Assembly (NCBI RefSeq): GCF_030732095.1
Contig: NZ_JAVAMQ010000008.1
Location: 62,001 to 126,000, forward strand
Source: Paracoccus spongiarum
Lineage (GTDB): Bacteria > Pseudomonadota > Alphaproteobacteria > Rhodobacterales > Rhodobacteraceae
DNA: 64,000 nucleotides
Direction of reading: 5' to 3'
Positions 50,355 to 60,494 of this stretch are shown here, piece after piece. Both the position numbers and the translations under genes were made by a program. Under the pieces are notes generated by a model. It was not told the DNA's origin. It was given only the letters and a program-made list of their open reading frames with translations, and did no database searches. How positions within the stretch are numbered: the first letter of the stretch is position 1; every line of letters begins with the position of its first letter.

Positions 50355-51334
50355 GCCGCGTCCCGCCGATCGCCGCCATCCTCGCGGCGCGTGACATGCT
50401 GCGCGCCGAGGACGTGCCGCCCCCCCGCGACGGGCAGGCCGAGCCGCTGGCGCAGGTGCTGGAAGACTGCGCGGGCTCTCGCGCGGTCGCGCCCGGGCCC
50501 GCGCCGATCCGGGCCATCCATCACCTCGCCTGCACGGGCGGCACCCTGATCAGTCGCTGCCTCGCCACGCTGCCCAACACCACCCTGCTCAGCGAGATCG
50601 ACCCGCTCAGCACGCTTCAGGGGGCCGCCGGCAAGCAGCAGTTCCGCCCCTCGGACCTGATCTATGCAGCCGGATTCTCGTTGCGGCCGCCCGATGCCGC
50701 GACGACGGCCGACATCTTCTGCGCGGGGCTGCGCGAACTGCACCGCGGGCTGGCGCGACAGGGCGGCTATCTGTGCGTTCGGGCGCATTCGCATTCGCAG
50801 TTCTGCACCGGCGCGGACCCGGACGGCCGCCCCGGAATGCACCAGCTTCTGCAGCGTGTCGCGCCCGTGCGCGGGGTCGTCACGGTGCGGCATCCGCTGG
50901 ACTCCTACCTGTCGTTGGGGCTGAACGGCTGGCTGCATTTCGAACCGGCCACCCTTGACGAATATGCCCGCCGATACCTGATGTTCCTCGATGCGCATGA
51001 CGATCTGGCGCTGTTCCGCTATGAGGATTTCACCGCCGCGCCCGACGACACGCTGGCGGCGATCTGCGCGGTGCTGGACCTGCCGGTGCTGCGACAGGTC
51101 GAGCAGCTTTACGGCCTCGCCATGCTGAGCGGCGACAGCGGCCGGCAGACCCGGCAGATCACCTCGCGTCCGCGCCGGGCGGTGCCCGCCGACATCGCAC
51201 TGGAAGCGCGGGCCAGCCGGCGCTATGGCCTGCTGTGCGAAAGGCTGGGCTATCCGCCCGAGCCCGAGACCCCATCCCGCGAGGCGCCGGAGGCGGCGTC
51301 GGCAAGCAGAGGCGACGATGACGAACCAAGCTGA
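50351..51334 (+). CDS. sulfotransferase-like protein
   Basis: The 327-residue protein has a P-loop-like element IRAIHHLACTGGTLISRCLATLP near residue 58, where sulfotransferases bind PAPS. It also has a VVTVRHPLDSYLSL segment with the Arg/Ser spacing of the 3'-phosphate site, and LALFRYEDFTAAP downstream. This is the general sulfotransferase layout, though the 5' loop is CTGGT rather than the usual GxxKSGTT. It overlaps the preceding gene by 4 bp and the next by 17 bp. The acceptor is unknown; context suggests the glycan made by this locus. Confidence 0.7.
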   Translation: MSRVPPIAAILAARDMLRAEDVPPPRDGQAEPLAQVLEDCAGSRAVAPGPAPIRAIHHLACTGGTLISRCLATLPNTTLLSEIDPLSTLQGAAGKQQFRPSDLIYAAGFSLRPPDAATTADIFCAGLRELHRGLARQGGYLCVRAHSHSQFCTGADPDGRPGMHQLLQRVAPVRGVVTVRHPLDSYLSLGLNGWLHFEPATLDEYARRYLMFLDAHDDLALFRYEDFTAAPDDTLAAICAVLDLPVLRQVEQLYGLAMLSGDSGRQTRQITSRPRRAVPADIALEARASRRYGLLCERLGYPPEPETPSREAPEAASASRGDDDEPS

Positions 51335-52232
51335 CATGACGACACCGCCCGCCTTCAGCGCCTGGTCGCTGGCGGGAGACGGGCGCGCGCCGGCCCTGCT
51401 GCCCGACCTCGCGATGCTCGAAGCATGGCTGGCGGCGGATGGCGGCGCGGCGCTGCTGGTCCATGCCGGACCGGCGGCGGTGGTGGCGGGCCTCGTGGCG
51501 CAGGGCGCGACGCTGCGCGATGCCCGGTTGCGCTGGCGCGCCGATGCCGCCGCCTACATGGCCGTTCAGCGCCGTCACCGCGACCGCGTCGCCGTGATCG
51601 CCCAGCCGCGCAACGCCCGGGCCCTCGAGGCGCTGAGGGTCGCGTTTGCGGCGCGCTGGCCGGACCGGCGCCTGCCCGACCTGCCCCTTGCCACCGCGTC
51701 GCCTGCCGCAGAGCCCGGCGCCAATACCGCCCGCGAGACCGCAGGATCGCACGCGCTGTGCGGCCTGTCGCTGGCGCTTGATCCCGAAGCGGTGGAGCTG
51801 ATGGATGCCATCGAGGCCGCGACCACCGGCCCCGCGCCGCAGCGCGACGACCCCGATTCAATGCTGGAGTCCGTCGCAACGGACCTGCTGTCACCCCGGC
51901 CCGATCCGCAGGTCGCGGTGCTGCAACGGCAGCTGGCCGAGGCCGAGGGCGTCAGCGAGCAGGTCGCGGTGCTGCGACAGCAACTGTCCGACGCGCAGGG
52001 CGTCAGCCGTCAGGTCGCCGATCTGCGCCGTCAACTGGACGATTCCGAGATGCTGCGGACGGTGCTGATGCAACAGGTCAAGGATCTCGAACAGGCGCTG
52101 CGCGGCGCGGCGGACGCGACCGCCAAGGCCCGGCGCGAGGGCCAGGCCAAGCTGGACGAGGTCTATGCCTCGACCTCGTGGCGGATCACCGGCCCGATGC
52201 GGGCCCTGAAGACCCGGCTTGCACGCGGCTAG
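51318..52232 (+). CDS. coiled-coil protein with SWRIT-type tail, glycan-locus associated
   Basis: The 304-residue product has an Ala/Leu-rich N-terminal globular half. A coiled coil at about 195-260 contains three tandem 17-residue repeats (QVAVLQRQLAEAEGVSE and variants), and the product ends YASTSWRITGPMRALKTRL. The S-x-SWRIT-P tail is frequently found at the ends of methyltransferases and glycosyltransferases in O-antigen or capsule loci, where it seems to act as an assembly element. No catalytic domain is recognised in this protein, so it may organise partner enzymes. It overlaps the sulfotransferase-like gene by 17 bp. Confidence 0.6.
   Translation: MTNQADMTTPPAFSAWSLAGDGRAPALLPDLAMLEAWLAADGGAALLVHAGPAAVVAGLVAQGATLRDARLRWRADAAAYMAVQRRHRDRVAVIAQPRNARALEALRVAFAARWPDRRLPDLPLATASPAAEPGANTARETAGSHALCGLSLALDPEAVELMDAIEAATTGPAPQRDDPDSMLESVATDLLSPRPDPQVAVLQRQLAEAEGVSEQVAVLRQQLSDAQGVSRQVADLRRQLDDSEMLRTVLMQQVKDLEQALRGAADATAKARREGQAKLDEVYASTSWRITGPMRALKTRLARG
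51909..52061 (+). repeat. three tandem 51-bp coding repeats
   Basis: Units starting at 51909, 51960 and 52011 all open with CAGGTCGC and encode 17-residue coiled-coil repeats. The exact 51-bp step suggests slippage or duplication and potential length variation between strains. Confidence 0.75.
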
Positions 52233-52250
52233 GCCAGTGCGCGGGCCGCG

Positions 52251-53231
52251 CTACTTCGCGCGCAGTCCGTGCGCGCCCTGGGCCAGGAACCAGTCATAGG
52301 TCTCGCGGAGGCCCTGTTCCAGGCCGATCCGGGCCGACCAGCCCATCGCGGACAGCCGGCCGACATCCATCAGCTTGCGCATCGTGCCGTCGGGCCTGGT
52401 GGGATCGGTCCGGATCTCGCCCGCGAAGCCCGTGACCCGCGCCACCAGCCGCGCCAGATCGAGGATGGTGATGTCCTCGCCCGATCCGACATTGATATGG
52501 CTCAGCATCGGTTCGGTGTTGGCGTCGTAATCGGCCTTCGGCAGGTCCAGCACGAACAGCGCGGCCTCGGCCATGTCGTCCACATGCAGGAACTCGCGCC
52601 GGGGGGCGCCGCTGCCCCAGATCGTGACCGACCCGGCCCCTTCGCGCGCGGCCTCGTGAAAGCGACGGATCAGCGCCGGCAGCACATGCGAATTCTCGGG
52701 GTGGAAATTGTCGCCCGGCCCGTACAGATTGGTCGGCATGACCGAGCGGAAGTCGGTGCCATGCTGGCGGTTGTAGCTTTCGCACAGCTTGATGCCGGCG
52801 ATCTTGGCGATGGCATAGGGTTCGTTGGTCGGTTCCAGCACGCCGGTCAGCAGCGCATCCTCGCGCATCGGCTGCGCCACGGCGCGCGGGTAGATGCAGC
52901 TTGAGCCAAGCTGCAGCAGCCGGCGGGTGCCGTGGGCGAAGGCCTGATGGATGACATTGCATTCAATCATCAGGTTTTCGTAGATGAAATCGGCAGGATA
53001 GCTGTTGTTGGCATGGATGCCGCCAACCCTGGCGGCGGCAAGGATGACGATATCGGGCCGCGTCTCGGCCATGAAGGCCGCCACCGCCCTCTGATCGGTC
53101 AGGTCAAGCTCGGCCGAGCTGCGGGTCACCAGCTCCAGCGCCTCGCCCGCCCCCCTTCGCGCCTGAAGCCGCCGCAGGATCGCCCCGCCCACCATGCCGC
53201 GATGGCCTGCGATGTATACTCTTGCCGTCAT
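52251..53231 (-). CDS. fcl: GDP-L-fucose synthase
   Basis: The 326-residue short-chain dehydrogenase performs the epimerase and reductase steps that convert GDP-4-keto-6-deoxymannose to GDP-L-fucose. It has the start [18 protein letters not shown] (GxxGxxG), [23 protein letters not shown] and the catalytic YxxxK in [12 protein letters not shown], then [21 protein letters not shown]. With gmd about 1 kb away it forms the complete GDP-fucose pathway. It is leftward and stands alone, separated from gmd by a methyltransferase gene on the other strand. Confidence 0.95.
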   Translation of the reverse strand: MTARVYIAGHRGMVGGAILRRLQARRGAGEALELVTRSSAELDLTDQRAVAAFMAETRPDIVILAAARVGGIHANNSYPADFIYENLMIECNVIHQAFAHGTRRLLQLGSSCIYPRAVAQPMREDALLTGVLEPTNEPYAIAKIAGIKLCESYNRQHGTDFRSVMPTNLYGPGDNFHPENSHVLPALIRRFHEAAREGAGSVTIWGSGAPRREFLHVDDMAEAALFVLDLPKADYDANTEPMLSHINVGSGEDITILDLARLVARVTGFAGEIRTDPTRPDGTMRKLMDVGRLSAMGWSARIGLEQGLRETYDWFLAQGAHGLRAK

Positions 53232-53378
53232 GTCTGCCACTCTCCCGTGCCGCGCCCGGTCTAGGAAGATTCCGCCGCCCAGACAACCGTTCAGAGGGGG
53301 TTCAGACGGCCGCGGTTGCAACCTGTCGGAGAACGCTCTAGCAGTCGGACCGTCAGGATGGCCCGAAGGCGGACACGG

Positions 53379-54287
53379 ATGCCAGAAATTCAACTTCCCG
53401 ACGCCTATGCCGCCTCGGTGCGAGACCTCAGCGATCAGTTCAGGGCACGCTTCGACGCCGCGTTCGCGCTGCGCGATCCGCAGCAGGCCGTCCGGGCCAG
53501 GGCGCTGCTGTCCCGGATCGGCACCATCGACTGGGCCTCCGAGGGCTACGCGTCGCCCGACAATCAGCGCGATCTGTCGATCAGGTTCCATTGGGGCCAT
53601 GATCATCGCTTTGGCGATGATCTTGCGGTCAGGGGCCGCATGGGCATCCGGCATCTGCGCCTCATGGCTGAGTTCCTGACGGGCTTCGGCCTTCCCGAGG
53701 ATCATTTCAGGGGTCGCCGGATCCTCGATGTCGGCTGCTGGACGGGCGGCACGACCCTCACTCTGAAGATGCTGGGTGCGGCGGAGATCCTGGCGATCGA
53801 CGAGGTGCGCAAATACGCCGAGGCGGCGCACGAGCTGGTCAATGGCGTGCTCGGGCTGTCGGATGTCGACTGCCGCGCCGTCTCGCTGTATGCGCTGGAT
53901 GAGGGTCGTTTCGACACGGTCTACGTTCCCGGCGTCGTCTACCACCTTTCGGATCCGGTCCTCGGACTGCGGCGGATGTTCAATCGTCTGGAAGACGGCG
54001 GCGACATCTTCGTGGAATCGGCGACCTTCCGCTCCGACAAGCCGGTCTGCCTGTTCGAGGGAAATCGCGTATTCCACAAGGACGGGTCGGAACAGGATCT
54101 GAGCCGCGGTGGCTGGAACTGGTTCCTGCCCTCGGCCTCCTGCCTCGAGTTGTGGATGCGCGAGGCCGGATTCGACGATGTCCGGGTGTTCCATTCGCCG
54201 GAAACGCAACGGGTGTTCGGCTACGGGATCCGGCGCGAATTCCGCCAGATCACGCGCGCCGGCCTGTCGGTTCCCGACATCGCGTAA
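53379..54287 (+). CDS. class I SAM-dependent methyltransferase (DUF1698/CmoB-like)
   Basis: The 302-residue protein has a SAM-binding motif [20 protein letters not shown] near residue 112, acidic motif II in [14 protein letters not shown], and [16 protein letters not shown] downstream. This resembles CmoB-like and sugar methyltransferases. Given its place between gmd and fcl it probably methylates a sugar of the glycan or a lipid-linked intermediate rather than tRNA; that is inferred from location. It has no ribosome site stronger than GGACACGG. Confidence 0.75.
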   Translation: MPEIQLPDAYAASVRDLSDQFRARFDAAFALRDPQQAVRARALLSRIGTIDWASEGYASPDNQRDLSIRFHWGHDHRFGDDLAVRGRMGIRHLRLMAEFLTGFGLPEDHFRGRRILDVGCWTGGTTLTLKMLGAAEILAIDEVRKYAEAAHELVNGVLGLSDVDCRAVSLYALDEGRFDTVYVPGVVYHLSDPVLGLRRMFNRLEDGGDIFVESATFRSDKPVCLFEGNRVFHKDGSEQDLSRGGWNWFLPSASCLELWMREAGFDDVRVFHSPETQRVFGYGIRREFRQITRAGLSVPDIA

Positions 54288-54296
54288 GGGGCGGCC

Positions 54297-55418
54297 CTAC
54301 CCCTCGACGCTGACCGGCACCGCCATGCCGTGATCCTTCAGCAGCGCGTGGCGGCGGGCGGCGGCCAGGTCCTCGGCGACCATCTCGGCACACATCTCGC
54401 GGACGGTGATCTCGGGCTGCCAGCCCAGTTCGGCCCTGGCCCTCGAGGCGTCGCCCAGCAGCGTATCGACCTCGGCCGGCCGGAAATAGCGCGGATCGAT
54501 CCGCAGCACGACATCGCCCGGCGACAGCGCCGGGGCCTTGTCGCCGCGCACCGCCTCGACCACGGCGATCTCGTCCAGCCCCTCGCCCTCGAAGCGCAGG
54601 GTGATGCCCAGTTCCTCGGCCGACCAGGCGATGAACTGGCGCACGGAATACTGCTTGCCGGTGGCGATGACGTAATCCCGCGGCGTGTCCTGCTGCAGCA
54701 TCATCCACTGCATCCGCACGTAATCCTTCGCGTGGCCCCAGTCGCGCAGGCTGTCGATGTTGCCCATGAACAGGCAGGGCTCCAGCCCCTGCGCGATATT
54801 GGCCAGCCCGCGGGTGATCTTGCGGGTCACGAAGGTCTCGCCGCGGCGCGGGCTTTCATGGTTGAACAGGATGCCGTTGCAGGCATAGATCCCATAGGCC
54901 TCGCGGTAGTTCACGCAGATCCAGTAGGCGTAAAGTTTCGCCACCGCATAGGGCGAGCGCGGATGGAAGGGCGTCGTCTCGGTCTGCGGGGTTTCCTGCA
55001 CCAGACCGTAGAGTTCCGAGGTCGAGGCCTGGTAGAACCGCGTCGTCCTGTCGAGGCCGAGAAAGCGGATCGCCTCGAGCAGTCGCAGCGTGCCCAGCGC
55101 GTCCACATCGGCGGTGTATTCGGGCGCCTCGAAGCTGACCGCGACATGGGACTGGGCGCCGAGGTTGTAGATCTCGTCGGGGCGCACCTCGCTGAGGATG
55201 CGCGTCAGGTTGGAACTGTCGGTCAGGTCGCCGTAGTGCAGTTCGAACCGCTGATCGGCGCTGTGCGGATCCTGATAGATGTGATCGACGCGCTGCGTGT
55301 TGAACAGCGAGGCGCGGCGCTTGATGCCATGCACCTCATAGCCCTTCTCAAGCAGGAACTCGGCCAGGTAGGAACCGTCCTGACCGGTGATGCCGGTAAT
55401 GAGGGCCTTGCGTCTCAC
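54297..55418 (-). CDS. gmd: GDP-mannose 4,6-dehydratase
   Basis: The 373-residue NADP-dependent dehydratase makes GDP-4-keto-6-deoxy-D-mannose, the precursor of GDP-L-fucose and related deoxysugars. Signatures are [45 protein letters not shown], the YxxxK of [12 protein letters not shown] and [20 protein letters not shown] start preceded by GAGG at 7 bases is used, since no ATG restores the N-terminus. It is the last gene of the leftward run that begins at sqdB. Confidence 0.96.
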   Translation of the reverse strand: MRRKALITGITGQDGSYLAEFLLEKGYEVHGIKRRASLFNTQRVDHIYQDPHSADQRFELHYGDLTDSSNLTRILSEVRPDEIYNLGAQSHVAVSFEAPEYTADVDALGTLRLLEAIRFLGLDRTTRFYQASTSELYGLVQETPQTETTPFHPRSPYAVAKLYAYWICVNYREAYGIYACNGILFNHESPRRGETFVTRKITRGLANIAQGLEPCLFMGNIDSLRDWGHAKDYVRMQWMMLQQDTPRDYVIATGKQYSVRQFIAWSAEELGITLRFEGEGLDEIAVVEAVRGDKAPALSPGDVVLRIDPRYFRPAEVDTLLGDASRARAELGWQPEITVREMCAEMVAEDLAAARRHALLKDHGMAVPVSVEG

Positions 55419-55531
55419 GGGAATACCTCGGTGTTGATGACGGGGGCACGCCGGTCGCGGCCCGGTTGCGGGAAAACGCCTAGCCATTTTCGCCGTTGAT
55501 GGCCAGAGGAGCGGATGATTTTCGCGCCGAG

Positions 55532-57871
55532 CTAGGACCCCGCCGCGCCCTGCGCCAGGATGCTGCGATACAGCGCGACGTGCCGCGCCGCCGCCGTCGC
55601 CGGATCGTTGTGGCGGCGGGCATGGGCGTGGCCGCGCAGGCGCCGTTCCAGCGCCGGCACCTGGTCGGGCGCCTCGAGCGCCCAGGCCAGCCCGCGCGCG
55701 AAATCCTCGGCATCCTCGTAGGCGGCGATATACCCGGTGTCGCGGTGGCTGACGAGATCGGGGACGTTGCCGACCGGAAAGCCGACGACCGGGGTGCCCG
55801 ACAGCATGGCCTCGACCACGGTCAGCGGGGCGTTGTCCTCGCGCGAGGGGAAGGCGAAGACATCGGCGGCCGCATAGATCAGCGACATCCGCTCTTCGTC
55901 GGTGACATGGCCCATGCTGTGCGCGCGGATGCCCAGATCCAGCGTGTTTGCGCCGAAGAACAGCCCCTCGACCCCCTCGGCACGGCCCATCGCCGTCAGC
56001 CGGCCGATCGCATCGCGCAGGATGTCGCCGCCCTTGCGGCGGTTGCCCAGATTGTCGGCCCCGAAGGCCACCAGCCGCGCCCGCAAGGGCAGGCCCAGCC
56101 GGCGCCGCGCCACCAGCCGGTTGACCGGCGTGAAGCGATGCACCGGCAGCGCGTTGGGAATGACATGCACCGGCCGGTCGCCCAGCAGCGAGCTCTCGCG
56201 CACGCGGTCGGCCATCCATTGCGAGGGGCAGACCACATGCAGGTCCGGGATCCGGGCATAGGCGTCACGCTTGGCCAGCCAGCCGCGATGGGCAAGGTCC
56301 GACCCGCCGCCCAGCAGCGGGCAGTCGCGGCAGTCCCGTCGATAGCCCTCGCAGCCCTCGGAATAGTGGCAGCCGCCGGTAAAGGCGTTCATGTCGGCCA
56401 GCGTCCAGACGACGGGGCGATCGGCAAGCTGGTCGGCATTGGCGTAGTCCAGCACCCCCGACACCCAGTGCATGTGAACGATGTCGGCGGCCTCGAAGAC
56501 CGGGCGGTTGGAGCGGAAATCGACGACCGTGCCGGTCTTCGAGAACAGTTCCCGGGCCGACAGCGCCGGTTCCTCGTCGCGCGTCAGCACCGCCGCCTCG
56601 CGCCAGGCGTCGTGCAGCGCGCGGGGCGATGCGCGCCGCCCGCCCTCGATGCCCGGGGCCAGCCGGTCGACATAGGGCAGGTCGGTCTTCCGGAAAAGGC
56701 AGTAGATCTCGGCGTTGTGGCCGGCACGGCGCAGCGCCTCGACACGCCGCAGGCTGCCGATCCCCGCGCCACCATGATCACTTGTGATCAGCGTGGCGAT
56801 GTTCAGGGACGGCTCGCAGACCGCATCAGGGGCGGGGTCGGCGTCGCCGAACATGCCGGGGGTCGCGGATTGCCATGCCCTGTCGCCCCGCGCACGGCGA
56901 TCGGCCGCCAGCGCGGCCGCCGCCCTTGAGAACCCGGGCCGCCCGTAACGCCGCGCGATCCTCGACAGCACATCCGGCGTCAGCCTGTCCAGCCTCGACA
57001 GCGTGGCAAGCTCGTCCGGGGTCAGGCCGGGAAAATACCGCGCCAGCATCCGCGCGCGTTCCTGTTCCAGCGCGTCCTTCTGGGTCGATGAAACGCCGGT
57101 ATTGCGGAAATACATCAGCGGGCGCGCGATCTGGTGATGGCGATACCCGCCCTCGTAAAGCCGGGTCGTCAGCGCGCGGTCGGCATTGATCGTGTAGCGC
57201 GTGTCATATGGCCCTTCCCGGTCATAGAGCCATGCGGGGATCAGCATCGTCTCGTGCCGCAGCGGCATGCGGAAATAAATGCCCGCGTCGTAGGGAAAGG
57301 CGGGCTGAACATGGGTGATCCGGCCGTCGCCATCGACGTAATTCGCAAGCCCCGACACGAAATCCGCCCCGCTTGCGGCCTGCGCCGCGACCAGGGCGGC
57401 GATGCAGTCCTCGGCATACCAGTCATCGGCGTTCAGCACGAGGATCAGGCTGCCGCTGGCCAGCGCCAGCCCCTTGTTCATCGCGTCGTAAAGCCCGGCA
57501 TCCGGCTCGGAGACGAAATACGCCAGCCGGTCCGCGTGGCGGCGCAGGATGTCGGCGGTGCCGTCGGTCGAGGCGGCGTCGACCACGACATGCTCGACCG
57601 CGCCATGGGTCTGTGCCTGCACCGACAGCAGGGTCTGCTCGATGGTTGCGGCGGCATTGAAGCTGACCGTGATGACGCTGACCAGCGGCGCCTCGGCCGT
57701 GCCGACAGGCGCCTTGCCCGCAAGCCGCAGCCCGCCTTCGGCCAGCCGCCCGCCGGTCAGGTCCGGATAGCGATGGAAAAGCCCCGTCCACCGTCTCGGC
57801 CCGGTCATCCTTCCCTGCCGGTCCGCAGCCGGCTGGCGATCACGCGCGGGAACGGGGGCTGCGACGGACAT
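55532..57871 (-). CDS. two-domain glycosyltransferase (GT2 fused to GT4)
   Basis: The 779-residue protein has an N-terminal GT-A domain (about 60-290): [41 protein letters not shown] and [17 protein letters not shown], as in WcaA/PssE-like GT2 enzymes. After a helical linker, a GT-B domain (about 360-779) follows with [18 protein letters not shown], a cysteine cluster [38 protein letters not shown] and [22 protein letters not shown]. It could add two successive sugars. The stop-to-start spacing to the upstream sulfotransferase is 3 bp. One continuous open frame supports a real fusion. Confidence 0.9.
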   Translation of the reverse strand: MSVAAPVPARDRQPAADRQGRMTGPRRWTGLFHRYPDLTGGRLAEGGLRLAGKAPVGTAEAPLVSVITVSFNAAATIEQTLLSVQAQTHGAVEHVVVDAASTDGTADILRRHADRLAYFVSEPDAGLYDAMNKGLALASGSLILVLNADDWYAEDCIAALVAAQAASGADFVSGLANYVDGDGRITHVQPAFPYDAGIYFRMPLRHETMLIPAWLYDREGPYDTRYTINADRALTTRLYEGGYRHHQIARPLMYFRNTGVSSTQKDALEQERARMLARYFPGLTPDELATLSRLDRLTPDVLSRIARRYGRPGFSRAAAALAADRRARGDRAWQSATPGMFGDADPAPDAVCEPSLNIATLITSDHGGAGIGSLRRVEALRRAGHNAEIYCLFRKTDLPYVDRLAPGIEGGRRASPRALHDAWREAAVLTRDEEPALSARELFSKTGTVVDFRSNRPVFEAADIVHMHWVSGVLDYANADQLADRPVVWTLADMNAFTGGCHYSEGCEGYRRDCRDCPLLGGGSDLAHRGWLAKRDAYARIPDLHVVCPSQWMADRVRESSLLGDRPVHVIPNALPVHRFTPVNRLVARRRLGLPLRARLVAFGADNLGNRRKGGDILRDAIGRLTAMGRAEGVEGLFFGANTLDLGIRAHSMGHVTDEERMSLIYAAADVFAFPSREDNAPLTVVEAMLSGTPVVGFPVGNVPDLVSHRDTGYIAAYEDAEDFARGLAWALEAPDQVPALERRLRGHAHARRHNDPATAAARHVALYRSILAQGAAGS

Positions 57872-57874
57872 GCT

Positions 57875-58621
57875 TCACACCTCGTAGTCGAAGAACTCAA
57901 GCTGCGCTGCGAGAGTGTCGCTGATGGACGCAATCGTTTCCGGCTTCAGCTTGCGCCGGTGGTCGCCGGGGCTGACCTGCCGCTTGTGGCGCGAGGCATC
58001 TTCCGTTTCCACCGTGAAGTCGATCTTCTTGCCGAGGATGGCGCGCAGGTCCGGCGTGATCGGCTGGCCGATGAAATCCGATATCGCCGCCAGCCACTTG
58101 TCTGTCCGGGTGACCATGTCCTCATATCTGAGAACCAGCACGTCATCGTGCTTCCTGACGATCTCTTGCAGCACCGCCATGCGATGGTTGTAGGAGCGCG
58201 CCTGGAGAGTGGCGTATTCGTCGATCGTCTGGTTCTGCAGCAGCTCGCGCCGCTTCAGGAAGGCCTCAAGCTTCTGCGGGTCGGTCGGCGGGCGATGCGA
58301 TTCGCGAAACGAGAAATAGGCAGAGGTCAGGCAGTCCCGCGGATCGCGCACCTGAATGATGGCCCTGAGGCCGTAGACGATCGGCATGTCCTTGACATAG
58401 GCGCCCCGGGCAACGCCGTAATAGACGCCCTCACCGCGCATCTTGTCCTGATAGCTGACAAAAAGCTCGCCCTCGGTCATGTCGGAAGACGGGACCTGCA
58501 GCGCGATCCGGTCAATCTCCAGACCCTTCGCCCGGCAGATGTCCGCGAGTATCAGGTCGGCGATGCTGCTGCCGGCCTTGTGCATGGTGGCGCAAAGGAT
58601 GCTTTTGCCTGTTGCTGGCAT
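57875..58621 (-). CDS. sulfotransferase domain protein
   Basis: The 248-residue enzyme opens with KSILCATMHKAGSSIADLIL, the PAPS 5'-phosphosulfate loop, and carries the 3'-phosphate segment IIQVRDPRDCLTSAYFSF. The later VLVLRYEDMVTRTDKWLAAI is usual in the family. The start at 58621 follows AAGGAAC; a longer frame to 58681 would overlap the upstream epimerase and adds a Thr/Arg-rich stretch, so it was rejected. It sits inside the sqdB-cysH-gmd run, so it likely sulfates a hydroxyl of the same glycan. Confidence 0.82.
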   Translation of the reverse strand: MPATGKSILCATMHKAGSSIADLILADICRAKGLEIDRIALQVPSSDMTEGELFVSYQDKMRGEGVYYGVARGAYVKDMPIVYGLRAIIQVRDPRDCLTSAYFSFRESHRPPTDPQKLEAFLKRRELLQNQTIDEYATLQARSYNHRMAVLQEIVRKHDDVLVLRYEDMVTRTDKWLAAISDFIGQPITPDLRAILGKKIDFTVETEDASRHKRQVSPGDHRRKLKPETIASISDTLAAQLEFFDYEV

Positions 58622-58655
58622 CTGGGTTCCTTTCGGATGGGAGGCCGACAGGGCG

Positions 58656-59606
58656 TCACGCCGCTGCGTGGTAGTAGTCATGGGTGGCGCGTATGCCCTC
58701 GGCGAAGGGCGTGATCGCGTCGCCCAGCAGCACCGCCACGTCGCGGGGGCTGGCGATGACGTCGCGCGGCTCGGTGCGGATCAGGTCCTCGGCCGCGATC
58801 TGGGTATAGCGCAGCGGCCGGCCGGTCGCGGCCTCGATGGCGTGCACCACGTCCCACAGCGTCGTCGACACCCCCGAACCCAGCATGTTCACGCGGTTGA
58901 CGGGCTGGCCCAGCCGGGCGCGGTTGGCCTGCGTGGCGATGCCGCGGCCGACATCGCGCGAAAAGACGAAGTCGCGGCTTTGCTGGCCGTCGCCGTTGAT
59001 GGTCACCGCACTGCCCTCGATCGCGGCGCGCGTGAAGGCGTGGATGGCACTTTTCTTGCGGTCGGAATGGACGCCGAACACATTCGTCAGCCGCACCACC
59101 GAGAACCGACCGCCGCGCAGTTCGACCAGCTTTTCCAGCACCATTTCCTCGGCGGCCTTGGAGGCGCCATAGAAGTTCTTGGGGCAGTAGGGCGCGTCCA
59201 CCGTCACCTCGAACGTGCCGTCGAACAGCGCGCCGGCGGTCGATATCAGGATGAAGTGGTCGCCCTTGCGCACCGCCTCCATCACGAATTTCGCCGGCTC
59301 CGAGATATTGGCCGCGATGAAGTCCAGCGGCCGGTCCTTTGATTCGGCCACCCGCGTCTCGCCGGCCAGAAAGACGAAGCTGCGCGGCCCCGGCGCCGCG
59401 GCATCGATGGCCGCCAGCGCGGCGGCGTCCTGATAGGGGCCGACATGGCGGGCGACCGCAAGCGCCTCGTGGCCCGGACAGGCATTCGACAGGTCGTCCA
59501 CCACGAAGGGCGTCATCCCGGCGAATGCAGGATCGGCCGCCAGCGCGTCGAGGATGTTGCGGCCCACGAAGCCAAGGCCGCCGATCAGGACAAGGGAATG
59601 GGTCAT
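58656..59606 (-). CDS. NAD-dependent nucleotide-sugar epimerase/dehydratase
   Basis: The 316-residue extended short-chain dehydrogenase has LVLIGGLGFVGRNIL (GxxGxxG), LISTAGALFDGTFE with the catalytic Ser/Thr, and the YxxxK in NFYGASKAAEEM, then RLTNVFGVHSDRK. It acts on a nucleotide sugar; exact reaction (4-epimerase, dehydratase or reductase) is not evident. It lies between cysH and a sulfotransferase gene, all leftward, so it most likely tailors a sugar of the same glycan. Confidence 0.83.
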   Translation of the reverse strand: MTHSLVLIGGLGFVGRNILDALAADPAFAGMTPFVVDDLSNACPGHEALAVARHVGPYQDAAALAAIDAAAPGPRSFVFLAGETRVAESKDRPLDFIAANISEPAKFVMEAVRKGDHFILISTAGALFDGTFEVTVDAPYCPKNFYGASKAAEEMVLEKLVELRGGRFSVVRLTNVFGVHSDRKKSAIHAFTRAAIEGSAVTINGDGQQSRDFVFSRDVGRGIATQANRARLGQPVNRVNMLGSGVSTTLWDVVHAIEAATGRPLRYTQIAAEDLIRTEPRDVIASPRDVAVLLGDAITPFAEGIRATHDYYHAAA

Positions 59607-59681
59607 CTGCGCTTCCTCGGAGGGATTTGGGCACCTGCCGTGTAGTCAATGGGGGGGACGGGGACAACGCCCAAAATGGGC

Positions 59682-60425
59682 TTATGACTGGCCGCGCCGC
59701 ATCATCCGGCCATTGACGAGGTGGATGCCGCATTCCGTCTTGTCGCTGTCGGCCCATCGGCCCGCGCGGGCATCCTCGTCGGCGCGCACGGCCCGTGTGC
59801 AGGGCGCGCAGCCGACCGATGGGTAGCCCTGCGCCCGCAGCGGATGGTCGGGCAGGCCGTGCCGGGCAAAGTAGTCCGCCACGTCGCGGGCGGTCCAGTC
59901 GGCCAGCGGGTTCAGCTTGATCCAGCGGTCCTGGACCTCGAACAGCGCCAGATCGCTGCGGCTGGCGGCCTGGGCGCGCTTGCGCCCGGTGATCCAGCAG
60001 TCAAGAGGCCGCAGCGCCATCAGCATCGGCAGGGTCTTGCGCACATGGCAGCACAGATCGGCATTGCGCGCATGCAGGGTGCCGTCGGGATCGTCGGCCC
60101 GCAGCCCCTCGGCGCGGGGCGTCACCGTCTGGATGTTGGCAAGGCCCAGCGCCCCGATCAGCCGGTCGCGGTAGGCCAGCGTCTCGGGAAAATGTTTCCA
60201 TGTGTCAAGGAAGATCACCGGGACATAGGGATCGATGCGCGACACCATGTGCAGAAGCACGGCCGCCTCGGTCCCGAAGGACGACACGAGGCCGATCCGG
60301 CCGGGAAACTCGTCCTGGATCGCCGCCCGCAGCACCCCCTCGGCGGTCAGCCCGGCGTGGCGGGCGGCAAGATCGGCCGCCCGCGCCTGCCGCTCGATCC
60401 GCGCGCTGGTCTCGTAGACGATCAT
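59682..60425 (-). CDS. cysH: assimilatory adenylyl-/phosphoadenylyl-sulfate reductase
   Basis: The 247-residue PP-loop enzyme reduces activated sulfate (APS or PAPS) to sulfite with thioredoxin. The [4Fe-4S] ligands Cys125-Cys126 (LCCHVRK) and Cys206/Cys209 (CAPC) mark the APS-using type, and the catalytic Cys is in the C-terminal TECGIH motif. The SSFGTEAAVLLHM PP-loop is intact. One oddity is Trp76 in DTWKHFPET, where a Gly is normal; TGG and GGG differ by one base. The gene is not with other cys genes but lies 69 bp downstream of sqdB, whose product consumes sulfite. This may be a dedicated or relocated copy. Confidence 0.92.
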   Translation of the reverse strand: MIVYETSARIERQARAADLAARHAGLTAEGVLRAAIQDEFPGRIGLVSSFGTEAAVLLHMVSRIDPYVPVIFLDTWKHFPETLAYRDRLIGALGLANIQTVTPRAEGLRADDPDGTLHARNADLCCHVRKTLPMLMALRPLDCWITGRKRAQAASRSDLALFEVQDRWIKLNPLADWTARDVADYFARHGLPDHPLRAQGYPSVGCAPCTRAVRADEDARAGRWADSDKTECGIHLVNGRMMRRGQS

Positions 60426-60494
60426 GCGCCGTCCCGGTGGCGCGCGGCCGCTCTCATGCCCGGCCCTCCCCGGGCATGAACGCCGTCAGGCAGG

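Noticed and set aside
53379..54287. Assigning the methyltransferase as the tRNA enzyme CmoB
   Set aside because: It lacks the neighbouring cmoA and has a glycan-gene context; only general fold-level similarity is seen.
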